A DNA stretch of 47,146 bases. Origin: a virus. The position numbers and the translations under genes are program-made. Of this stretch, positions 25,001 to 33,885 are shown one piece after another (position 1 is the stretch's first letter; each line of letters opens with the position of its first letter). The DNA is taken from the IMG/VR virus record IMGVR_UViG_3300031857_000337, positions 1 through 47,146 of that record; one strand, written 5' to 3'. Below the pieces are notes generated by a model that saw only the letters and a list, made by a program, of their open reading frames with translations, ran no database searches and had not been told where the DNA came from.

Positions 25001-28000
25001 AGCCTGCCCTTCGCACTCGAAGACCTGTTCGCTGAGACCAACGAAGCTGACCGCGACACGCTGATCAATGGCTACCCGCTGAAGGATTACTTCACTGCGG
25101 ATGGTGAAGCCAAGTTTGACAAGGTCGGTGACCTCTTCACTCCGTCTGCCAAGAAGGAAGACGAAGGCCGCTTCGCTCTGGCCTCGTTCAACCAGCCTGA
25201 TCGCGCTGATCCTGCTGTGGGTAAGCTGCGCATGGCGATCTCGCGGTTCGTATCGAAGCTGGCGACTAAGCCCAAGGTCGCGGTGTTCAAGAACCAAGCC
25301 GACATGAAGGCCAAGAACCCGGCTCTCTACCGCAAGGCTGTGGCTGCTCGCCCTGAAGGCGACTTCGATACCGCACTGGCTGCGGGTTACTCGTTCGGCG
25401 ACGGTAACGTGGTGATCTTCACGGACCGCATTGCCAACCAGCAGCACCTGAACTTTGTGTTGGCACACGAAACCCTCGGCCACTTCGGTCTGCGTGGGAT
25501 CATCCCGGCGAACAAGTTCAACGCCGCCATGGAGGCGATCTATAACGCCAGCCCTGCTATCCGCTCCGATGTGGATATCGCTGTGGCCAACGGCCAGTCC
25601 AAGGCTGAAGCGGTCGAAGAATACCTCTCTGACTTTGCCGGGGTGCTCGACACCAGCGTGGTGGCTCGGGTCTGGAATGCCATCAAGGGTGCGCTCAACA
25701 AGCTGGGCATCAAGTTCGGTGACGAGATGGTGCGCTACGTCCTGAAGCACTCGCGGTCCTATGTGCGCAGTGGCAAGTCGAGCATGTTCGATGTGGCCAA
25801 GGTCTTCGGTGACCTGCAAGATGTGGAGTACGGCAAGGGTTACGCTTCCACCGGGCGGTTCAGCACAGTGGGAGATATCTACGCGGACAACCGTGCGGCT
25901 GAACTGGTGCGCGACCATATGGCCAATGCTCCACTGAACTGGGAGCAGGCATGGACCACGATCAAGGGCGCTGTCGGCAATAGCACTGACCGCTTCGACC
26001 GGTTCAAGGCTGAGTTCCTGAGTCTCGCCAACTTCCGCTCACGCCTCAACCCCGGCCTCAATCGCTTGGAGGAAATCCTCGAAGCGGCTCGCGACCTCAC
26101 CTCCAGCATCCGGGTCTCAAGCAACGAGCGTAACGCAGAGGTGTTCGACGCCGCCGTGTTCGGTAAGTACTTCGGGGTGACGGACGAGCAGACCGACTCG
26201 ATCAACAAGCTGATGTACGCTTCCCAGCGGCTTGCCGCCAGCAAGGTCAAGAGCTTGCGAGACCTCAAAGGTCCTCCGCTGTATGAGTTCAAGGATGGCG
26301 AACTGGTCCCCAACCAGCCGGAAATCGACAGGCTCACCAAGCAGGGCATGGTTACTTTCGAACAGGCGCGGGACGGGTTTACCTACGAGGTCCAGCTTCC
26401 GGATGGCACTACCCGCGAAGAGCGCTTTGCTGGCATCCCCGGTCTGACCAAGGAGAGCATCGAGTGGCGTGGGTATGTCAGCCTGCGTGAGACGGTCAAC
26501 GAGGTAGAGCTTCTGCTTCTGCGCGCCCACTACCAGAGTCGGTTCGAAGACCAGAACATCGCGTTCAAGCAGTTCGATGAACTGGTCGAGAACAAGCGCC
26601 TGACCAACGCGGAGCGTGATCTGCTGCGCCGCATCATCAGGACATACCACGACCTCTATACGGCAGACATCACCTTCGATGAGCTTGGCTACCCCAAGCT
26701 CGACACCAATGCCATGCAGAACGGTAATGACTTCGTCGTGGCCATCAACAAGGCGCTGACGCTCGGGCAGCAGCGGGACTTCGACGAGGTCGCGCGGTTC
26801 TTCGAGGGCAAGGCGGCTGACGATATGGTCGCCAAGCTGCGTGAGTTTAAGACTCGCCTGAAGATCGGGGCCGACAACAAGTACACCATCCAGAACCGGG
26901 TCAAGCAGCTTGGGGTACTGGAAGTGTCGAACACCGACGCTGATCTCTACACCCGTCGCACACTGGCCACTGGCTACACCCCGCTGCTGCGCGAGGGCCA
27001 GTTCCAAATCCGTGTCGAAGTGGTCAACCCCCGCACGGGCAAGGTCGTTCGTTTGGCTGATGCCTATCGTGAGCAGCTTATCTACTCGCAGGTGGAGAAG
27101 GAGAGCGAAGCCCTCGAACTGGCTGCGGGCATTAATGACATCTTCAAGGACAAGACCTACGAGGTCGATGCCTATAGCCCGGATGCAGGTGAGTACGTCA
27201 AGCAGACCGTGGTCTTCCGAGCCGTGTCGGAGACGGCACTCGACGCCATCGCCGGTCCTCCGGAACTGAACCTCAACGAGTTTGTGTATGGCCTGCGTCA
27301 GCTTGATATTGTACTGACCCCGAAGGAAGTTGAGCGCGTGGTCACTGCCCTGACCCGGCAGAACAGTTCGGCTCGTAACCGCCTGCTGCGCGCCTTCACT
27401 CCGGGTGCTGACCCGGATGCCATCAAGGCGATCTCCCGCCATGTGGACTCGCGTGCCTCGACCATCTCCAAGACGATCATGCGTCCGCAGTTGGGCGAAC
27501 TTATGAACCTGTCGATGGAGTCCACGCAGCGCCTGTGGAATGGCGATGCCCGACTGCTGGCTGACCTTAAGACTGCGGCTGAGAACACCAACTTGTCTGT
27601 GGAAGAACGCGCCATCGCGCAGCGTGAATATGCCCGCTACAAGTACATGTATGAACAGACCAATCCGAAGGGTAAACCCAAGCGGACTAACCAGTTCTAC
27701 AATGAAGCCTCGCGCACGGTGTCGTTCCTTGACGAGAACCGCGACGTAACCGAGTCGAACTTCGAAAGTGGTGAGGTTGTCTCGCGAGTCCGTGCGGCTA
27801 CCAGCATCATGCAGCTTGGCGGTTCTATCGCCACTGGTGCGCTCAACCTGATCAGCGCTTATACCAACGGTCTGCCGTTCCTCGCCAGTTACAACCCTCG
27901 CAATGGTTTCGGTGGCGGCTTCGGTATCGGTCCCTCGGTTGCCCAGTTCCACATCGCGGCCAAGCAGGTCGGGGCATTGGGTATGGCCAACATGAAGGCC

Positions 28001-29356
28001 AACACGGCAGAGTTCTACGATGCCGTGGCCAAGAGTAAGGAACTCCAGACCAAGTACGGACTGGCAGCACACGAGGCCGAGTTCATCGCCCGCGAAATCC
28101 GTGAGGGTGCCATGATCCCGGCGCAGACCAACGCGCTGATCAACACTGCTCGTGGTCAGATATCGTCGGGCTTTGCCCGCAAGTTCATCGATGGGTGGAT
28201 GCTGCCTTTCAACCTGACTGAACAGGCTTCTCGCCGCACGCTGGGTCTCACTGCCTATCGGCTTGAGTATGAGCGGCAGATTGCCGGTGGTCGTAGCGAG
28301 ACCAAGGCACAGGAAGCGGCTCGCCGCTTTGCTGTCGATGCCCTGAGCCTGACCATGGGTGAGTACTCAGTGCTCAACCGCCCGCCTGCATGGCGTTCGG
28401 GTATCCAGTCGTTCCTCTATATGTACAAGGTCTTCCCGACCACTTCGATCCAGTTGTTCTCGAACCTGTCGCGTGGCGGCAAGATCGCCATGCTGGCATC
28501 TCTGTGGATGCTCTCCGGTTTGCAGGGTCTGCCGTTCGCTGAGGACCTCGAAGACCTGATCGACACACTGGCTCAGGCGCTTGGGTTCAAGGTCGGTAGC
28601 ATCCGTATGGAGATCGCCAAGTTTGTTGATGGCGTCTTCCCCGGCATGTCGCCGTACTTCCTACAGGGTGTGGTCAACTCGGCAGTGCCCGCTGATATCG
28701 CTGGACGTGTCTCGCTGGGCAACGTCTTCCCCGGCACGGGTATCCTCCTGTCTGGTGCGGACGTAGGTCGTGAACTTACCGACATCGCCGGTCCTGCGCC
28801 TTCGGCCCTGATTGGCTCGGCCCAGTTCTTTGCTGACCTGATGCGTGTACCGTTCTCCGACCGTATCCAGTTGGTCGATGTGGCTCGTGAGGCTCCGGTG
28901 ACTATGCTCCGTGCAACCGGTGATGCTGTTGCCTACGCCAAGTCAGACGCCATTGTGGACCGCCGTGGTTATGTCGTGGCCGATGATGCCAACGCTGGAG
29001 TTATCGCTGCTCGTTTGTTGGGGTTCTACCCGAGCGAGGCTGCGCAGCAGTACAGCGCGATCCGCGTCGCTACCCGTGTGACAGACTACCAGCGAGATGT
29101 CGTGGCAGGCTTCCGCCAAGCATGGATCAAGGCCACGATGGAGGGCAACACTGGCCGCGCACGCGAGATCGAGCAGGCAGTGGATAGCTGGAACAAGGGG
29201 GCCAAGGGCACCGGGCTTGAGATCGCTGACTTCCGTCGCCGGTCCATGCGTGCGCTCAAGGAAGCCCAGCGACCGGCCAAGGAGCGCACCCTGCGTACTG
29301 TCCCCAAGGCTGGCCGCGAAGATATCGAGAGGGCATTCGATACCCTCTCGTACTAG
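22019..29356 (+). CDS. Giant ejection/polyvalent virion protein (2445 residues) with HExxxH motif
   Basis: The single frame begins MAQAGLSILNPLAAPAGGSD. A glycine-rich hydrophobic region lies at about 215-255. A Pro/Ala/Gln-rich disordered stretch with repeated ELPLI/ELPFAAG/VLPFESG motifs covers about 435-560. A Lys/Pro linker (700-790) and several helical domains follow. A metal-binding-type motif LAHETLGHFGLRGI places H1150, E1151 and H1155. The C-terminal third has hydrophobic helices and a LYMYKVFPTTSIQLFSNLSRGG segment. These features match the giant 'large polyvalent' virion proteins of podoviruses, thought to be ejected into the cell ahead of the DNA. Spacing HExxxH differs from the usual HExxH, so protease activity is uncertain. 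It ends at the convergence point with the opposite operon. Confidence 0.78.
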   Translation: MAQAGLSILNPLAAPAGGSDLNPLVNRTPTKVTGLDALQQSVASIQAMGEAARAQVRVPEIAAPQVQQAQPTIAFSPSRGEFFVQGRTFSKDDAQSAIESEALLGQPGAPLPTGDWVPVDPQAYAGYLQGIKEPSLGTLFSKGFGRGVDVSQLLAGRGLQFLGAEETGGRIVAQQMEDLRQTTPYERQFSDIESGRDAIEWFVANLGAQGPNLLESIAVAAGGAAAGTLSGGPGLGTLGGAIAGLAGKSSFKQAVLAAARKQAAGEVLDAAERKILRSAAGIAGATVASYANNIATGTADIYGEMREQGADPDDVNARMTALLGSLPYAALETLPEFLLAGRVLGGVAAPRAMAAGTSLPRRGAELLRRGAVGGAIGGAAEGATELGQEALLLGLSDQDLSKPENVQRLIESFAAGAAIGAPLGGVANLKGRKPADLLGGANPEPLALPAPPKQLPAPLKRLPYYGPEQGELPLIGGGGVAPTPIAPTAVPTQPEMFEGVDLGIAPEGPSPQLELPFAAGVAPVAPTTEIQDVLPFESGLAPFRYAQPVVPTGTLADNPVLRALQQREQEAQMAAQRQAEFEQAQGARVPVTGLNALQQRLAESQPFLEVVGTEGTLLPEPTYGATPAQAAEEWRALAGRGRPKPFANFLPEIQNQWIDALNMEQAGELSRDDLRQIRTELVQAENEARLTKTPPRTVVTGAITPTPTPPTGGKPSGLKKPKATAVSPAQQPATRGEALKRPVGRAVAAPTGKPSAKPAAKAKKAAAPVQKQPGEVVQVLKKGKTEKRKPRTQAPTLAEDRGNMTDADRIDAAIRFAEEATTRADRDDVRDAYYDILELAFFERLSSGTVEGRKAIQTKARDFLKGPISKWHQPSLAKAFRDIMLREDTLPADGPWFQFMLDNDLTKAFPDKAKDKITNLDKIKDPALRAQAEEMFAIEPQPAVTKKATYESKPVLTDTALSKLAALLASNLKVFNLERPFTFSQSSMSKEEYPSLPFALEDLFAETNEADRDTLINGYPLKDYFTADGEAKFDKVGDLFTPSAKKEDEGRFALASFNQPDRADPAVGKLRMAISRFVSKLATKPKVAVFKNQADMKAKNPALYRKAVAARPEGDFDTALAAGYSFGDGNVVIFTDRIANQQHLNFVLAHETLGHFGLRGIIPANKFNAAMEAIYNASPAIRSDVDIAVANGQSKAEAVEEYLSDFAGVLDTSVVARVWNAIKGALNKLGIKFGDEMVRYVLKHSRSYVRSGKSSMFDVAKVFGDLQDVEYGKGYASTGRFSTVGDIYADNRAAELVRDHMANAPLNWEQAWTTIKGAVGNSTDRFDRFKAEFLSLANFRSRLNPGLNRLEEILEAARDLTSSIRVSSNERNAEVFDAAVFGKYFGVTDEQTDSINKLMYASQRLAASKVKSLRDLKGPPLYEFKDGELVPNQPEIDRLTKQGMVTFEQARDGFTYEVQLPDGTTREERFAGIPGLTKESIEWRGYVSLRETVNEVELLLLRAHYQSRFEDQNIAFKQFDELVENKRLTNAERDLLRRIIRTYHDLYTADITFDELGYPKLDTNAMQNGNDFVVAINKALTLGQQRDFDEVARFFEGKAADDMVAKLREFKTRLKIGADNKYTIQNRVKQLGVLEVSNTDADLYTRRTLATGYTPLLREGQFQIRVEVVNPRTGKVVRLADAYREQLIYSQVEKESEALELAAGINDIFKDKTYEVDAYSPDAGEYVKQTVVFRAVSETALDAIAGPPELNLNEFVYGLRQLDIVLTPKEVERVVTALTRQNSSARNRLLRAFTPGADPDAIKAISRHVDSRASTISKTIMRPQLGELMNLSMESTQRLWNGDARLLADLKTAAENTNLSVEERAIAQREYARYKYMYEQTNPKGKPKRTNQFYNEASRTVSFLDENRDVTESNFESGEVVSRVRAATSIMQLGGSIATGALNLISAYTNGLPFLASYNPRNGFGGGFGIGPSVAQFHIAAKQVGALGMANMKANTAEFYDAVAKSKELQTKYGLAAHEAEFIAREIREGAMIPAQTNALINTARGQISSGFARKFIDGWMLPFNLTEQASRRTLGLTAYRLEYERQIAGGRSETKAQEAARRFAVDALSLTMGEYSVLNRPPAWRSGIQSFLYMYKVFPTTSIQLFSNLSRGGKIAMLASLWMLSGLQGLPFAEDLEDLIDTLAQALGFKVGSIRMEIAKFVDGVFPGMSPYFLQGVVNSAVPADIAGRVSLGNVFPGTGILLSGADVGRELTDIAGPAPSALIGSAQFFADLMRVPFSDRIQLVDVAREAPVTMLRATGDAVAYAKSDAIVDRRGYVVADDANAGVIAARLLGFYPSEAAQQYSAIRVATRVTDYQRDVVAGFRQAWIKATMEGNTGRAREIEQAVDSWNKGAKGTGLEIADFRRRSMRALKEAQRPAKERTLRTVPKAGREDIERAFDTLSY
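29326..29350. terminator. Hairpin at the convergence of the two arms
   Basis: CGAGAGGG (29326-29333) and CCCTCTCG (29343-29350) form a perfect 8-bp stem with a nine-base loop. The stem is coded by the last codons of the giant gene and ends three bases before the shared stop. It reads as a hairpin from either strand and could act as a bidirectional terminator, although neither side has a U-run. Confidence 0.5.
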
Positions 29357-32205
29357 ACTACTTTCAACTCCCCGAGTACTTGCGTGTCGTATGCTTGGTC
29401 CGCGTTATCAAGGATACCACGCAGTCTCGGGTGACACAGGTTGATCTGGACGACGTAGGACTGGCCGGTCTTGATATCGGTTCCCTTACCCAGATACGCC
29501 TTGTTGTTCTTGACCGGCAGCAGGATGTTCTCAGACTCTAGGTCTCGGGTAATCTGCCGGTAGTCCACATTGCGAGACGCAAGCCAGTTGCGGAAGTGGG
29601 TCCGGTCCAGCATTACAGAGCCGTGGTCGAATACTCCGTTCGGTTGGTTGCGCCGCACATCATAACGTATCCTGACTTCGCCCTGCGGCATCCGTTGGAA
29701 CAGTGGCACTGGCTGCTGCCCATAGGTGTGCATGACCGTAAGCGCCAGCCGGGTATTGTCGTTGAGGTACTCCGACAGGATATCGAAACTGTCCATCTTG
29801 TTGGAGACGATGTTCTGCCGCACGGTCCCGGTCTGGTCCAGTACCCAGTTGATCGCCATGGCTGGATCAAACCTGATCCAGTTCTGTTCCTTGGCGATCC
29901 GTAGAGCCAGATCGGTCAGGACAATGGCGATCTCCCAGTAGCGTTCTTCACCGCTGAACTCAGCAGGATACCTCTGTGGGAACGTAGTCATCGCCTCGTC
30001 GATCATCTCCTTGATTGCCTGTGGTCCCATCGCCAACAGGTACTCGACGAACTTAGGGCCGACCCAACCGTAGTTGGTGGTGATGAACTGGAAAATCTTG
30101 CGGCCACCGGACGTACCGTCAGCAAATACCGGGTGCGGCTCGACAGCAACCTCCAGCATACGCATCAACTGCGCGTCCGTAGCAGTGCTCATCGCTGCCA
30201 GTTTGGTGGACCAAGGGATGTTGGTGGAGATGGTCACGCTGGTGGCCCAGCGCTTGGTCTCCCGTTCCTCTGCACTGCGGTTCAGACGTGCCTTGTCGCG
30301 GCCCTGCGTGACCATGTAGAGGAAGTCGCCGACCTCCTTGTCCGTCACAACTGTGGCTTCGTCGATGGTCATCGGCAAGTTGCAGTAGAACCCAAGCCGA
30401 TTGTACAGGCTGTTCATCGTGAACTTGGCTGCGAAGTGCAGCTTCTGCGGATCACCCCACAGCGACTGCTGCCAGAGTTGTGCCAGCGTCTTACCCGTAC
30501 CAGTCTGACCGCACAGCGATAGCGTCAGACCATTCAGGCCAGTCAGTTCGATCAACGGTGTGGCAAGGCTGAACCCAATCGCAAACATGTGCGCAGGCAT
30601 CTTGGCTGCCTGAAGCAGTGACGTGAAGTCGGTCCACCCCTGCTGACTACCCGAAGAACCGTAGAGTTCGCCGCCCAACCGCTGGCTGCTGGTCGAGAGA
30701 GTGATGTTCTCCTTGCTGACAGTGCCGTCATCCAGCTTGCGGTAGAGCGTGTTGCCGTGGACGAACTGCTTATAGTCATCCTTCCACCCCATGCTGTTGT
30801 AGAGGTTGGTCATTGCGCGCATCTCGCGCAGCTTGTCCATGTACGAACGTAGCATAAACTGGAAACTCGCGGTTTGCTTCTCTGTCCTGAGAACTATCCC
30901 CTGATCAGCGACGGCAGTTGTGAACTCACGCAGACGTGTGTCCGTGAGGAATGCTTGGCGCAGCGTCAGTTCCTGCCAGCCTGCGTGCTTACGATCCCAG
31001 TGGTAGCGGACGGTCTCATACCCAAGCGACTCGTCCCTACCGTAACCAACGGGGTAGATATCGAACGGGCAGATATCGAGGTCTGTGCCATCGACAGTCT
31101 GCTTGATGCCCGAGGCAGTGCGCTTGTAGCTTCGTGGAAGTGGTACCGCAGCGCCGATCTTGTCAGGCGCAGCTTCCGATATCTCTACCGTGCTGAACTG
31201 TGCACCGATCTGGGTAGGTGCCGTGATCTTGCCTGCGAACTTGCAGCCAGCGCAGCCCTTGGGGCGTTCCTCTTGGAACTTTTTGCAGGTGGCAGGGCCG
31301 GAGACCGACTGCTTCCAGTGCGCCATCTTGCGCATGGTCTTGGTGTAGTCGAAGTCTGGATGCTTGCTCGACCAAGCGACAGCGGTGTTCTCCGAGTCGA
31401 TGCAGAAGGCAGCGATGCCCAGCATGGCGTACCAAAACGGCTCGGAGACTTCGGCTTGGTTCTCCACACCCCACGCGATCTGCTGGCACTTGGAGGCAAC
31501 GACATCCGGGTTGGCGTCAGGGAACTCTGCATCGACAGCGAGAGCTTGTGACAACGCACTGGTACGTGTTGGAACTCCGAAGTGAGTCGTAGTCGGTGCA
31601 TGTACAACAAAACTACTGAGCGCGGTCCGCATCACATCGGCATCCACCGCAGGCGCGTCGATCAGCAACCTGACCTCGGCACCACCCTTCGGGTTGATGG
31701 TTCCCACAGGGCGAAGCAGTCGGGCGCTGTCACCCGGCACGTTCATGTCGATCTCGAACCCGTTGGCCTTGGCCGCTGCCTTAAGGGCAAGACCCAGTGG
31801 TCCCCACTGCGCAGGCGCAAGCGCTTCGGTCAGTACCCAATAGACGTGCAGTCCGTTGCCCGAATGAATGATCATGGGCTTGGGTAGCTGGAGCGCGGAT
31901 ATGAACTGGCTGAGGGCGAGCAGCCCTTCTTTCCATGTGGGGTAGGGTTTGTCCGGGCCACAGTCCACGTCGATGAACAGGGTCTGGGTAAGGTGGGTGT
32001 TGCGCTGGCTGCGCTCTGAGTTGTCTTGCATTGACGAGACGGCATAGTACACGTTGCCGCCGCGCTGGCTGATGGATTGTACTGCCTGAGTAAGGTTTTC
32101 CACTGAGTCGTAGAACTTGTGGATCATCCCTCGTGGCGTCAGTTGTGCGCTGACGTACACACCTTCAGATGGCAGCACCTTCCCGAAAAATGTTATAGTG
32201 TCCAT
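29353..32205 (-). CDS. Primase-helicase (archaeo-eukaryotic primase plus DUF927-type helicase)
   Basis: This encodes 950 residues. N-terminal primase motifs: FIDVDCG (D79, D81), HSGNGLHVYW (S115-W123, with H120) and DSARLLRPVGTIN (159-171), the three catalytic motifs of archaeo-eukaryotic primases. A cysteine cluster (C307, C318, C321) fits the zinc-binding element after the primase core. The helicase has Walker A GQTGTGKT (566-573) and Walker B MTIDEA (D615, E616), as in DUF927 ATPases. It should make primers and unwind DNA at the fork, working with the DNA polymerase and SSB-like protein of the same arm. Its TAG stop lies in a CTAG shared with the opposite gene. Confidence 0.85.
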   Translation of the reverse strand: MDTITFFGKVLPSEGVYVSAQLTPRGMIHKFYDSVENLTQAVQSISQRGGNVYYAVSSMQDNSERSQRNTHLTQTLFIDVDCGPDKPYPTWKEGLLALSQFISALQLPKPMIIHSGNGLHVYWVLTEALAPAQWGPLGLALKAAAKANGFEIDMNVPGDSARLLRPVGTINPKGGAEVRLLIDAPAVDADVMRTALSSFVVHAPTTTHFGVPTRTSALSQALAVDAEFPDANPDVVASKCQQIAWGVENQAEVSEPFWYAMLGIAAFCIDSENTAVAWSSKHPDFDYTKTMRKMAHWKQSVSGPATCKKFQEERPKGCAGCKFAGKITAPTQIGAQFSTVEISEAAPDKIGAAVPLPRSYKRTASGIKQTVDGTDLDICPFDIYPVGYGRDESLGYETVRYHWDRKHAGWQELTLRQAFLTDTRLREFTTAVADQGIVLRTEKQTASFQFMLRSYMDKLREMRAMTNLYNSMGWKDDYKQFVHGNTLYRKLDDGTVSKENITLSTSSQRLGGELYGSSGSQQGWTDFTSLLQAAKMPAHMFAIGFSLATPLIELTGLNGLTLSLCGQTGTGKTLAQLWQQSLWGDPQKLHFAAKFTMNSLYNRLGFYCNLPMTIDEATVVTDKEVGDFLYMVTQGRDKARLNRSAEERETKRWATSVTISTNIPWSTKLAAMSTATDAQLMRMLEVAVEPHPVFADGTSGGRKIFQFITTNYGWVGPKFVEYLLAMGPQAIKEMIDEAMTTFPQRYPAEFSGEERYWEIAIVLTDLALRIAKEQNWIRFDPAMAINWVLDQTGTVRQNIVSNKMDSFDILSEYLNDNTRLALTVMHTYGQQPVPLFQRMPQGEVRIRYDVRRNQPNGVFDHGSVMLDRTHFRNWLASRNVDYRQITRDLESENILLPVKNNKAYLGKGTDIKTGQSYVVQINLCHPRLRGILDNADQAYDTQVLGELKVV

Positions 32206-32220
32206 GATGCCCCTGCGTCC

Positions 32221-32242
32221 GTGGGGGGATTGCTCCCCCCAC
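32221..32242 (-). promoter_or_regulatory. GC-rich hairpin upstream of the primase start
   Basis: On the - strand this is GTGGGGGGA, loop GCAA, TCCCCCCAC: a perfect 9-bp stem with a GNRA-type tetraloop. It lies between the HTH gene stop and the primase ATG, 16-37 bases ahead of that start. It may attenuate read-through into the primase gene or mark an mRNA processing or stabilising site. Confidence 0.55.
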
Positions 32243-32246
32243 TAGT

Positions 32247-32528
32247 TCAGTCTTGGTTGAGTAGCTGCTGGAGGCGCTCCTTCCTCTGCTTCTGGTCTGC
32301 GGCGATCACCTCCGGCATGGGCCATGAGTGCTCCGTCATGACCGCGAGCAGCCTCTTTAGCATAACCCGAACAGTCGCGTCATTGGATTTGCGGATCGGT
32401 TTACCGCGCAGCCAACCATAGTACGTCGCACGAGTTACGCCAAAGAGATCGGACATGTCCTGAACGGTCAGAAGCATGTGCTTCCGCAGCGCCTCCACCT
32501 TGGTGAAGTCGATTGCGGTATTAGTCAT
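32247..32528 (-). CDS. Helix-turn-helix DNA-binding protein
   Basis: This encodes 93 residues. A Cro/CI- or MerR-type helix-turn-helix covers about 20-45 (LTVQDMSDLFGVTRATYYGWLRGKPIRKSN). A helical C-terminal part ends in a charged coil (QKQRKERLQQLLNQD). It probably represses or modulates early phage promoters. The start overlaps the SSB-like gene stop by eight bases, so the two are translationally linked. A strong hairpin follows it. The operator is not identified. Confidence 0.8.
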   Translation of the reverse strand: MTNTAIDFTKVEALRKHMLLTVQDMSDLFGVTRATYYGWLRGKPIRKSNDATVRVMLKRLLAVMTEHSWPMPEVIAADQKQRKERLQQLLNQD

Positions 32529-33510
32529 CGCTATCCATACCTCCCACCAGAGCCGCGATCTCGTCTGCCAGAGACATGGCGTCAGCGCTTTCGGTTGCTA
32601 CCGCAGGGGCAGGCTTTGCCTTGGGCGCAGGCTTGGGAGCCGGGGCTTCTTCTTCGACAGGCTTTGCTGCACCGAAGCCACGCTTCGGAGGGGCCGCTTC
32701 AGGCGCAGGGGCAACTGGTTCCTCCACGACTTCGACCGGAGCGGGCTTCGGTGCAACAGGCGCAGGCCGCTGGGCCTGAACCGGAACTTCGACGGGACGG
32801 CTGTTAGTCTTCTCGCCCGTGATCTCAAGGACCTGATCGCTACCAAACAGGCTATCGACCGCAGCCTGCGTCTCAGCGTCAAGGAACCCGCCGAAGCCAA
32901 ACTTCAGCTTGGGGTATGACGCATCGGTATCGAACGACAGGACGGTCTTGACCACTTCGACCGGGATACCACGGACGGTCAGTTCTTTCTGGAACTGGTT
33001 CAGCCCCTTGAGCGCAGCAGGCGTAACCTGAAGTAGGTAGACCGGACCGGTGGGGTCCTCAGCAGCCACGATGGCAAGACGCTTCTGGTCAGCACAAGCC
33101 TTGATCTGCTGCCCGGTGGCGCTGACCTTCGAACCCCATGCGTTCTTGGGGCACGATGCACACAGATCGTTCTCAGGGTTCTGGACCGAGGCGTCAGGAC
33201 CGATGCCGTCCAGCGAGAAGCAGTCAGGACCAGTCGGCTCGTCGTTCGGGTCCCACTGCTTGGCGTAGAAGGTCTTGGACAGGCGCGGGTTGGCACCGAC
33301 GATAACCACGTTCAACTTGGTCTGGTCGAGGACGGTCTCGGTCTTACCCTCGACGATGCGGAACCGCGAACCCTTGATGCTGATGCGCGGGTAGCTGTCA
33401 CCCTGAGCCAGACCGGCAGCCAGCGAGGCAGCCAGAGCAGACTGCTGACCCATACGGGCAGCGAGGTGTGCAGGGACTTGGATGTTAGACGGAATAAGGG
33501 ACGTGCTCAT
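32521..33510 (-). CDS. Single-stranded DNA-binding-like protein with zinc cluster and acidic tail
   Basis: This encodes 329 residues. The core (30-220) has beta-strands with a cysteine group DCFSLDG, LCASCPKNAWGS and KACADQ that could hold zinc. Residues 235-300 are a Pro/Ala/Val/Glu-rich linker. The last residues are acidic (DEIAALVGGMDSDD), the typical protein-recruiting tail of SSB proteins. It is placed next to the primase-helicase and has an AGGAGAA site. The role is inferred from layout and context; the core is not an obvious bacterial SSB. Confidence 0.65.
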   Translation of the reverse strand: MSTSLIPSNIQVPAHLAARMGQQSALAASLAAGLAQGDSYPRISIKGSRFRIVEGKTETVLDQTKLNVVIVGANPRLSKTFYAKQWDPNDEPTGPDCFSLDGIGPDASVQNPENDLCASCPKNAWGSKVSATGQQIKACADQKRLAIVAAEDPTGPVYLLQVTPAALKGLNQFQKELTVRGIPVEVVKTVLSFDTDASYPKLKFGFGGFLDAETQAAVDSLFGSDQVLEITGEKTNSRPVEVPVQAQRPAPVAPKPAPVEVVEEPVAPAPEAAPPKRGFGAAKPVEEEAPAPKPAPKAKPAPAVATESADAMSLADEIAALVGGMDSDD

Positions 33511-33556
33511 AAGTTCTCCTGTGATGAGCGTGTTGATGTTAGACGCTTGTTAGACG
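33484..33556. repeat. Three GTTAGACG direct repeats around the SSB-like gene start
   Basis: GTTAGACG occurs at 33484-33491, 33538-33545 and 33549-33556. The first two are both preceded by GAT. The first and third are both followed by GAA. They lie inside the SSB-like coding start, in its leader, and across the stop of the upstream gene. They may be an operator or just a local duplication. Confidence 0.5.
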
Positions 33557-33885
33557 GAACCCCGTGCGGTCACCGATCCGCCGGAGAGTTTCAATTCATA
33601 CTGGTGCCCGACGCCAAGGGCGGTCCGGGCCTGTTCTGCAACGATGTGTTCTGCGATGTCAGTGTGGTCCTTGCAATAGGTAAGCACCGGCATCTTCATT
33701 GTCTGGTTGATAACTCCCCGGTCGAAGGTCCGAACGATGTAGCCGTTGCTGATCCGGTAGGCCATGATGGCTGGGCCGGACTCGGACAGTACAGAGTTGG
33801 CCTCGCGTGTCTCTCTGAGTGTAGCCTCGTAGTAATCTGGCTCGGGCGCAATACCCAGCCACCTGCGTATCATTCGCTTGATCAT
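33550..33885 (-). CDS. Early-region protein, unknown
   Basis: This encodes 111 residues with a basic N-terminus (MIKRMIRRWLGI), then a mixed domain with AIMAYRISNGYIVRTFD and a helical segment (CKDHTDIAEHIVAEQART). It starts immediately after the stop of the preceding gene in the operon (33886). No signal peptide or catalytic pattern is seen. Function unknown. Confidence 0.65.
   Translation of the reverse strand: MIKRMIRRWLGIAPEPDYYEATLRETREANSVLSESGPAIMAYRISNGYIVRTFDRGVINQTMKMPVLTYCKDHTDIAEHIVAEQARTALGVGHQYELKLSGGSVTARGSV

Noticed and set aside
23966-28072. Long open frames of about 650 codons on the - strand, opposite the giant + strand gene
   Set aside because: They lie fully antisense to a gene with recognisable domains, have unusual Arg/Leu/His-rich products, and arise from the codon bias of the high-G+C coding strand.
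29353-29356. Amber (TAG) recoding by the phage
   Set aside because: TAG ends two long genes here exactly at their natural ends, and other genes also use TAA and TGA normally.
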